Below are positions 14,438 to 19,059 of a stretch of DNA of 19,059 bases, in pieces. Each line of letters starts with the position of its first letter. Within the stretch, counting starts at the first letter, position 1. The notes under the pieces were generated by a model, which did no database searches, was not told the DNA's origin, and worked only from the letters and a program-made list of their open reading frames with translations. The position numbers and the translations under genes were made by a program. The DNA is from Chloroflexota bacterium (lineage in GTDB: Bacteria; Chloroflexota; Anaerolineae; Anaerolineales; UBA11657): the NCBI GenBank assembly GCA_003670425.1, contig QWRL01000024.1, positions 1 through 19,059 of the forward strand, in the 5' to 3' direction.

Positions 14438-15573
14438 ACCTGATCATGCTCAGCGGTGACACAGCGGCCGCCAGCGGGCGCGCCGGTGCGTTCACGAGCA
14501 CGCTCGAAGAATTTGCGCGCCACTGGGAGCGCATTGATGTGCTCACACCCGCAGCGCCAACCGCTGCGCAGCGCGTGTTGTTTGGCAATGTGCACTTTTG
14601 GCCGGCAGCGCCGCCGCGCTTGCTGCAGCCGGCGTTCATTGTGCGCCGCGGGCGCCAGCTGGCTGCGCAGCGCAATTACGCGCTCATCCTCAGCCATGAT
14701 TACGGCTTCTTTCTAAACGGCATCGGCGCGGCCCGCCTCGGCGCTAGCATTGGTGTGCCTTACGTTAGCGAGATTCATCATGTGGAGGGCTTTCCGCAGG
14801 CTGCCAGCAGCGGCGAGCGAGTGCGCCGCATTGCAGCCGGCATTTACTTGCGCTGGGCGCGCAACCGCGCGCGTGCCTTTCGTGTAGTCAACTCACAGGA
14901 GCTGCCGGCGCTGCTGCACACGCATGGCATTGCCGCGCACAAGGTGCGGGTGCTGCACAGTTTGTATCTGGACTTTAATGTTCTCGGGCCGCTGCCGGCT
15001 GTAAAGCGCTGCGATGTTTTGTTTGTGGCGCGCATGACGCCCAACAAAGGCGGGCTGCTGCTACTTGACGCGCTGGCGCTTGTGCTGCGCGCGCGCGGCA
15101 GCCTGCGCGTTGCGGTTGTGGGGGACGGGCCGTTGCTGCCGGCCATGCAGCGCCGCGCTGCGCAGCTGGGCCTGGCGGGCTGCGTGGACTGGCTGGGCTG
15201 GCAGGAGAACAGCATTGCGCTGGCTGATCTTTATCGCAGTGCGCGCTGCCTGGTATGTGCTTCGCGCAGCGAAGGCGGCCCGCGCGTGGTGGCCGAGGCG
15301 CTGGCGTGCGGCACGCCGGTGGTGAGCACGGCCGTCGGCATGGCGCGCGAGCTGGTGCGCAATGGCGCGAACGGCTTCCTTGCCGGCTGGAGCGCCGCCG
15401 AGCTGGCCGCGCGCATCATAGAGCTGCTGGCCGATGAAGCGCTGCAAGCGCGCATGGCTGCGGCAGCGCCTGCTGCTGTTGCGCACTTTGAAAAGCAGCG
15501 CGTAGTGGGCGAGTACGCGCGCGCTTTGCAGCAGCTGGCGCTTGCGCCGCCCGCCGCGCAGCAAAGCCCGTAA
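14434..15573 (+). CDS. GT4-family glycosyltransferase (second of three)
   Basis: A 379-residue GT-B enzyme. The N-terminal domain includes GRAGAF (15-20), LSHDYGFFLNG (86-96) and YVSEIHHVEGFP (110-121), the acceptor-side loops. The donor domain has FVARMTPNKGGL (197-208), with Arg200/Lys205, VVGDGPLLPAM, and the complete EX7E pair Glu280/Glu288 in EGGPRVVAEALACGTPVV. The C-terminal tail is Ala/Gln-rich. ATG 14434 overlaps the previous stop by 4 nt, and its own TAA shares an A with the next ATG. It is likely to add one residue to a lipid-linked repeat unit after the first GT4. Donor unknown. Confidence 0.9.
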   Translation: MNLIMLSGDTAAASGRAGAFTSTLEEFARHWERIDVLTPAAPTAAQRVLFGNVHFWPAAPPRLLQPAFIVRRGRQLAAQRNYALILSHDYGFFLNGIGAARLGASIGVPYVSEIHHVEGFPQAASSGERVRRIAAGIYLRWARNRARAFRVVNSQELPALLHTHGIAAHKVRVLHSLYLDFNVLGPLPAVKRCDVLFVARMTPNKGGLLLLDALALVLRARGSLRVAVVGDGPLLPAMQRRAAQLGLAGCVDWLGWQENSIALADLYRSARCLVCASRSEGGPRVVAEALACGTPVVSTAVGMARELVRNGANGFLAGWSAAELAARIIELLADEALQARMAAAAPAAVAHFEKQRVVGEYARALQQLALAPPAAQQSP

Positions 15574-16631
15574 TGCGCATCCTTTTCATTACATACAAGG
15601 TGGACGAAAGCGACTCACTGGTGGGCTTTGTGGTTGGCTGGCTGAATGCGCTGGCGGCGCATGCCAGCCGCGTGGAGGTCATCTGCCTTGCCAGCGGGCC
15701 GGCACAGCTGCAACCGAATGTGCGCGTGCACTCGCTTGGCACGCAGCCGGGCGCTGGCAAACCGGCACAGGCGCTTGCTTTCTACCGCGTCGCCCTTGGC
15801 CTGAAGGTGGATGTGGTCTTCTGCCAGTTCAGCCCGGAATTTGTGATGGCCATTGCGCCGCTGGCGAAGCTGCGCCGCTGGCCGGTGGCGCTGTGGTACA
15901 CCCACCGCCATGCGGGCCTTGCGCTGCGCATCGCCACGCGGCTGGCGGATCGCGTGCTCACGGCTTCGCCCGAGAGCTTCCGGCTGCGCACGCCAAAGCT
16001 GCGCGTCATCGGGCATGGCATTAGCACCACGCGCTTTGCGCCTTCCGCGGCGCCCGCCTTGCCCGGCGCGCGCCGGCTGGTGCTGGCGGTGGGCCGCATT
16101 GCGCCCGTAAAAAATTACGAGCTGCTGATTGCAGCGGCGCAGCGCGTGACTGCGGTGCATGCTGATGTGGATTTTGTGGTGGCCGGTGGTGCGCACGCGC
16201 CCGGGATGCAAGCGTACCTTGGGCAACTGCAGGCACTCGCGGCCGCAAGCGCGCTGGGCAGCCGCTTTCAGTTTATCGGGCCGCTGCCGTACGCGGCTGT
16301 ACCCGGCTTGTATCAATCTGCTGCAGTTGCGGCAAACTTGTGCGGCACCGGTGGCATGGACAAGGCGGTGCTCGAAGGCTTTAGCTGCGGATTGCCGACG
16401 GTGGTGCGCAACACAACTTTTGCGGGGCTGCTGGCGGAAGATGCGCCGGCGCTGCTGGCGGCTGATGCAACCGCTGACGACGTGGCGCTATTGCTGCTGG
16501 GCGTGCTGCAGCAGCCGGCGGCTGCGCGGCAGGCACTGGGCGCGCGCTTGCGCAGCCGCGTAGTGGCCGGCTACGGCGAGCAGGCGCTGGCGGAAAAGTT
16601 GTTTGCCAGCCTAAAAGAGTTGTGCGCATGA
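15573..16631 (+). CDS. GT4-family glycosyltransferase (third), variant EX7E motif
   Basis: A 352-residue GT-B enzyme. WYTHRHAGLALR (108-119), DRVLTASPESFRL and VIGHGI (145-150) are acceptor and linker elements. AVGRIAPVKNYE (172-183) carries Arg175/Lys180 of the donor site. The usual EX7E region reads GTGGMDKAVLEGFSCGLPTVV: the second Glu is kept as Glu268, the first position (260) is Gly, and Asp263 stands nearby. I recall the GMDK form from other GT4 proteins, so this is more likely a subfamily trait than damage. The frame is intact and of ordinary length. The gene overlaps its neighbours by 1 nt upstream and 4 nt downstream, the tightest coupling in the operon. Confidence 0.87.
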   Translation: MRILFITYKVDESDSLVGFVVGWLNALAAHASRVEVICLASGPAQLQPNVRVHSLGTQPGAGKPAQALAFYRVALGLKVDVVFCQFSPEFVMAIAPLAKLRRWPVALWYTHRHAGLALRIATRLADRVLTASPESFRLRTPKLRVIGHGISTTRFAPSAAPALPGARRLVLAVGRIAPVKNYELLIAAAQRVTAVHADVDFVVAGGAHAPGMQAYLGQLQALAAASALGSRFQFIGPLPYAAVPGLYQSAAVAANLCGTGGMDKAVLEGFSCGLPTVVRNTTFAGLLAEDAPALLAADATADDVALLLLGVLQQPAAARQALGARLRSRVVAGYGEQALAEKLFASLKELCA

Positions 16632-19059
16632 CGCGCCTGCAGCGGCTGCTGCTTGCAGCCGGCATACTGCTGCTGGCCGCCGGGCTGCGCTGGTTTGATA
16701 TTGGCGCCGAGCCCCTGGGCATTGACGGCACCGCAATCTCCATGAAAGCGCTCGCGGTTGTGCGCGGTGATGCGCTCGATCTGCGCGGGCCGTCCATGTC
16801 CGTTGGCACCTTCCACTCGCCGCTCAGTGTTTATCTTTACGCGCTGCCCTACGCACTCGATGCCGATCCGCGCCTCGCGCGCCTCTACAGCGGCGTGTTC
16901 AACATTGTTGCCGTGGCACTTGTGTACCTGCTGGGCCGACGCTACTTTAGCGTGCCGGCCGGGCTCGTGGCAGCGCTGCTCTTCGCCGTGCATCCGGAGG
17001 CGGTGTACATCTCGCGCCAAATCCTGAACATTGTGGTCGGGCTGCCGTTTGTGCTGGCGTTTTGCCTGACCGGGCTGCTGGGTTATTGCGAAGACCGCGC
17101 GTGGGCGCGGATTGCGCATCTGCCGCTGCTCAGCCTCGCATTGCAATGCCATCCCGCATCGGTGCTGCTGGCGCCATTGACGGCGGCGCTGCTGGTGCTG
17201 GCGTGGTTGCAGTTCCCGCGGCGGCGCGGCAGCCTGCTGGTGCAGACGGCTGTGAGCGCTGCGCTGGCAGGCGCGCTGCTGCTGCCGTGGGCGTACGCGC
17301 TGTTTCAGGATGCCGACTTTGCGGCCTTGGCGGGCGGCATTGAAGTGGGCGGCAACCGCGGCTTGCAATACACCGCCGCCACCATGACCACGCTGCTGGG
17401 CGGCTGGGGCATGGGCTGGGTGCAGGCCATTCAGCCGCTGCTCACCATTGCCGGCACAGTATGGTTTGTGGTGCGCGGCGTGCAGCGCAAGCCCGGTGCA
17501 GCCGGCCTTGTGGCGGTGTTTTGTTTCTTTGCCGTGCCCGTGCTGGCGCTGGTCTTTGATATGAAGTACCGCGACACTTACATCTGGCCGGAGTACGGCA
17601 GCGCGTTTTTGATTCAAGGCGCTGTGATTGGCGGATTGGCGCGCACGGGGCAGCGCGCCTCCCGTCCGGCTGCTGCCCCCGATTGGGGCGGCTGGCTGCG
17701 CGGCCGCTGGCTGCTGCCGGGTTCGCTGCTGCTTGCATTGCTGGCCGGCACGCAGCTGCGATTCTTCGCAACGCATGACCGCACTTATCCCGGGCCGGCG
17801 CTGACCGAGCACATTGCGGCCCTGCGTTATGCGCAGGAGCTGGCGCGCAGCTCCGGGCGCGAAGTGCTTGCGACGGTTCCGTTCAGTGCCACCGACCTTG
17901 AGAGCTACCGGCGCTGGGCGCTGCTGGCGGAAGGGCGCGCCGTGCGCGTGGTTTGGGACGGGCGGGCACTGCCGCTGCCGGCGCAAGGTGCAATTGTGAT
18001 TGGCCCGGCTGACTACACCGGCCGTGACGATTTAATTGCGAACGCAGAAGTGCGCGGCCGTTTTCGTTTTGCGGAGCTGCCGCCGGCTGCGGGGTTTGCG
18101 CCAAGCTTGGCGCTGCCGCGCCCGGTGCAGTTTGCCAATGGCAGCAGCGTGCTTGGTTTCCGGCCGGTGGCCGGTGTGCCGCCGGATGCGCGCAGCTGGC
18201 TGCTGGATTTAATTTGGCGGGTGGATGCTGCGCCCGACGCAGACTTCAAACTTTTTGCGCAGCTTGTGGACGCCGCAGACAAACTTTACGCGCAGGCAGA
18301 TGTGCCCGCATTGCCGGCCGGGCAGCAGCGCAGCGGCGAGCTTGTGCTGAGCCGGCTCACGCTTGCGCTGCGCAGCGCACTGCCGGCGGGCGAGCCGTTG
18401 TTTATCCGCTTTGGCGTCTACACTGCGGCTGGCAATATCAAGACCATGCCTGATGCGCAGCATGCGGCTGCGGATTACGCAATGGCGCAAGTGCGGGGCG
18501 CGCCTGCGCCCGCAGCCGGCTGGGCAAATGGCGTTGCACTGGACGCGCTGGCAGTGGTGAATGCGCAGGCACAGGGTGCGCCGCTGGAAGTGCGCGCGGT
18601 ATGGCGCACAAGTGCAGCGCTGCCGGCCGGCCTCACCGTGCGCTGGCAGTTGCAAACTGCAGCGGGCCTGCCCGCATTTGCAGCTGCTGCGCAGCTGGCG
18701 CCGGGCTATCCGGCAAACGAATGGCCGCCGGGCGCGTTCATGCCCGGCAGCCAACTGCTGCGCATTCCCACGGACATTGCGCCCGGCACCTACAGCCTGA
18801 GCCTGCAGTTGCTTGATGCGCGCGCGCAGCCGCTGGCCGGCGAATATCGCCATGCGCAGCCGGTGGTGATTACAGCACGCACGCGCAGCTTTGTGCCGCC
18901 GGCAATGCAAGAGACAATGCGCGCCACTTTTGGCAGCGAACTGCAGTTGCTGGGGCGTGATGTGCTACTGGCCGGCCGGCCGCTGCAACTGCAATTGCAC
19001 TGGCAGGCGCAGCAAGCCATGCTGCTGGACTACAAATTTTTTGTGCCTGTGCGCCGGGG
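16628..19059 (+). CDS. GT-C glycosyltransferase with tandem C-terminal modules (cut by window edge)
   Basis: An open frame of 810 codons, without stop, from ATG 16628 (ATGA overlap with the preceding GT4) to the edge. Residues 1-380 are polytopic membrane segments of GT39-like type. The first loop reads PLGIDGTAIS, so the usual GT-C Asp-Glu is Asp33-Gly34; GTFHSPLSVYLYALP and VHPEAVYISRQILNI are the following conserved stretches. Residues 380-500 are a soluble segment. From about 500 on come beta-rich repeats: module one (about 502-600, FANGSSVLGF), module two (about 635-750) and the start of module three (768 on, FGSELQLLGRDVLLAGRPL). One and three share a strand pattern LxLxW followed by D-[FY]-K-x-F. 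The predicted role is external transfer of a polyprenyl-linked sugar, the modules perhaps binding glycan or partner proteins. It probably completes the operon's glycan. Confidence 0.83.
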   Translation, partial: MTRLQRLLLAAGILLLAAGLRWFDIGAEPLGIDGTAISMKALAVVRGDALDLRGPSMSVGTFHSPLSVYLYALPYALDADPRLARLYSGVFNIVAVALVYLLGRRYFSVPAGLVAALLFAVHPEAVYISRQILNIVVGLPFVLAFCLTGLLGYCEDRAWARIAHLPLLSLALQCHPASVLLAPLTAALLVLAWLQFPRRRGSLLVQTAVSAALAGALLLPWAYALFQDADFAALAGGIEVGGNRGLQYTAATMTTLLGGWGMGWVQAIQPLLTIAGTVWFVVRGVQRKPGAAGLVAVFCFFAVPVLALVFDMKYRDTYIWPEYGSAFLIQGAVIGGLARTGQRASRPAAAPDWGGWLRGRWLLPGSLLLALLAGTQLRFFATHDRTYPGPALTEHIAALRYAQELARSSGREVLATVPFSATDLESYRRWALLAEGRAVRVVWDGRALPLPAQGAIVIGPADYTGRDDLIANAEVRGRFRFAELPPAAGFAPSLALPRPVQFANGSSVLGFRPVAGVPPDARSWLLDLIWRVDAAPDADFKLFAQLVDAADKLYAQADVPALPAGQQRSGELVLSRLTLALRSALPAGEPLFIRFGVYTAAGNIKTMPDAQHAAADYAMAQVRGAPAPAAGWANGVALDALAVVNAQAQGAPLEVRAVWRTSAALPAGLTVRWQLQTAAGLPAFAAAAQLAPGYPANEWPPGAFMPGSQLLRIPTDIAPGTYSLSLQLLDARAQPLAGEYRHAQPVVITARTRSFVPPAMQETMRATFGSELQLLGRDVLLAGRPLQLQLHWQAQQAMLLDYKFFVPVRR

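Noticed and set aside
16571..17986. 471-codon minus-strand open frame across the last GT-C gene
   Set aside because: It is antisense of the intact 810-codon membrane protein frame and has Gln/Arg/His-rich composition typical of such shadows.
1..19059. CRISPR array, insertion sequence, tRNA gene, integrase, or defence cassette
   Set aside because: I saw no spaced direct repeats, terminal inverted repeats with transposase motifs, cloverleaf-like sequences or relevant protein motifs on either strand.

Overview
This GC-rich window, by eye above 60% G+C, comes from a bacterium that I place tentatively in or near Chloroflexota. The pointers are the methionyl-tRNA synthetase type (one four-Cys knuckle, no C-terminal tRNA-binding domain, a degenerate KMSKS loop), several different GT-C membrane glycosyltransferases including one with a chain of C-terminal beta-sandwich-like modules, and promoters set so close to start codons that some mRNAs look leaderless. 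This placement is inference from gene content. Nothing in the window is a 16S or ribosomal-protein marker.

Layout. At the left edge a possible gene reads leftward out of the window, divergent from a ChbG/YdjC-type carbohydrate deacetylase (246-1085, +). A 300-bp gap follows (1086-1385), with a terminator-like hairpin and a short open frame that looks like a lipoprotein signal peptide without its protein. Positions 7102 down to 1386 form a probable minus-strand transcription unit: metG, a GT-C glycosyltransferase (DUF2142-like), glpK, and a Gfo/Idh/MocA oxidoreductase, with gaps of 27, 52 and 37 nt. A 62-bp divergent region separates metG from a plus-strand GT39-like glycosyltransferase (7165-8697). 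That gene ends 1 nt from the stop of another GT39-like gene (8699-10171, -), with the two stop codons inside a near-perfect palindrome. Upstream of the second gene lies a DUF177/YceD gene (10211-10738, -), apparently in the same unit.

A divergent control region (10739-10866) has back-to-back promoters. The rightward one drives an envelope-polysaccharide operon: a nucleotide-sugar epimerase/dehydratase (SDR), a WbpA/WecC-like UDP-HexNAc 6-dehydrogenase, three GT4 glycosyltransferases and a GT-C protein cut off by the right edge. The last four genes overlap by 1-4 nt. The likely logic is synthesis of an acidic (HexNAc-uronic) nucleotide sugar, cytoplasmic assembly of an oligosaccharide by the GT4 enzymes, and lipid-linked sugar transfer on the outer face by the GT-C enzyme. 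No flippase, polymerase or initiating sugar-phosphate transferase is in view, so the pathway is incomplete here.

I found no CRISPR array, transposase, integrase, RNA gene, toxin-antitoxin pair or phage-defence cassette. I also do not see an obviously new multi-gene system. The most interesting signals are the shared extended -10 element (TGCTATAGT) placed 6-7 nt before two start codons, the operator-like dyad between the divergent promoters, four GT-C enzymes of differing architecture in 19 kb, the modular C-terminus of the last gene, and the orphan lipoprotein-like signal peptide.
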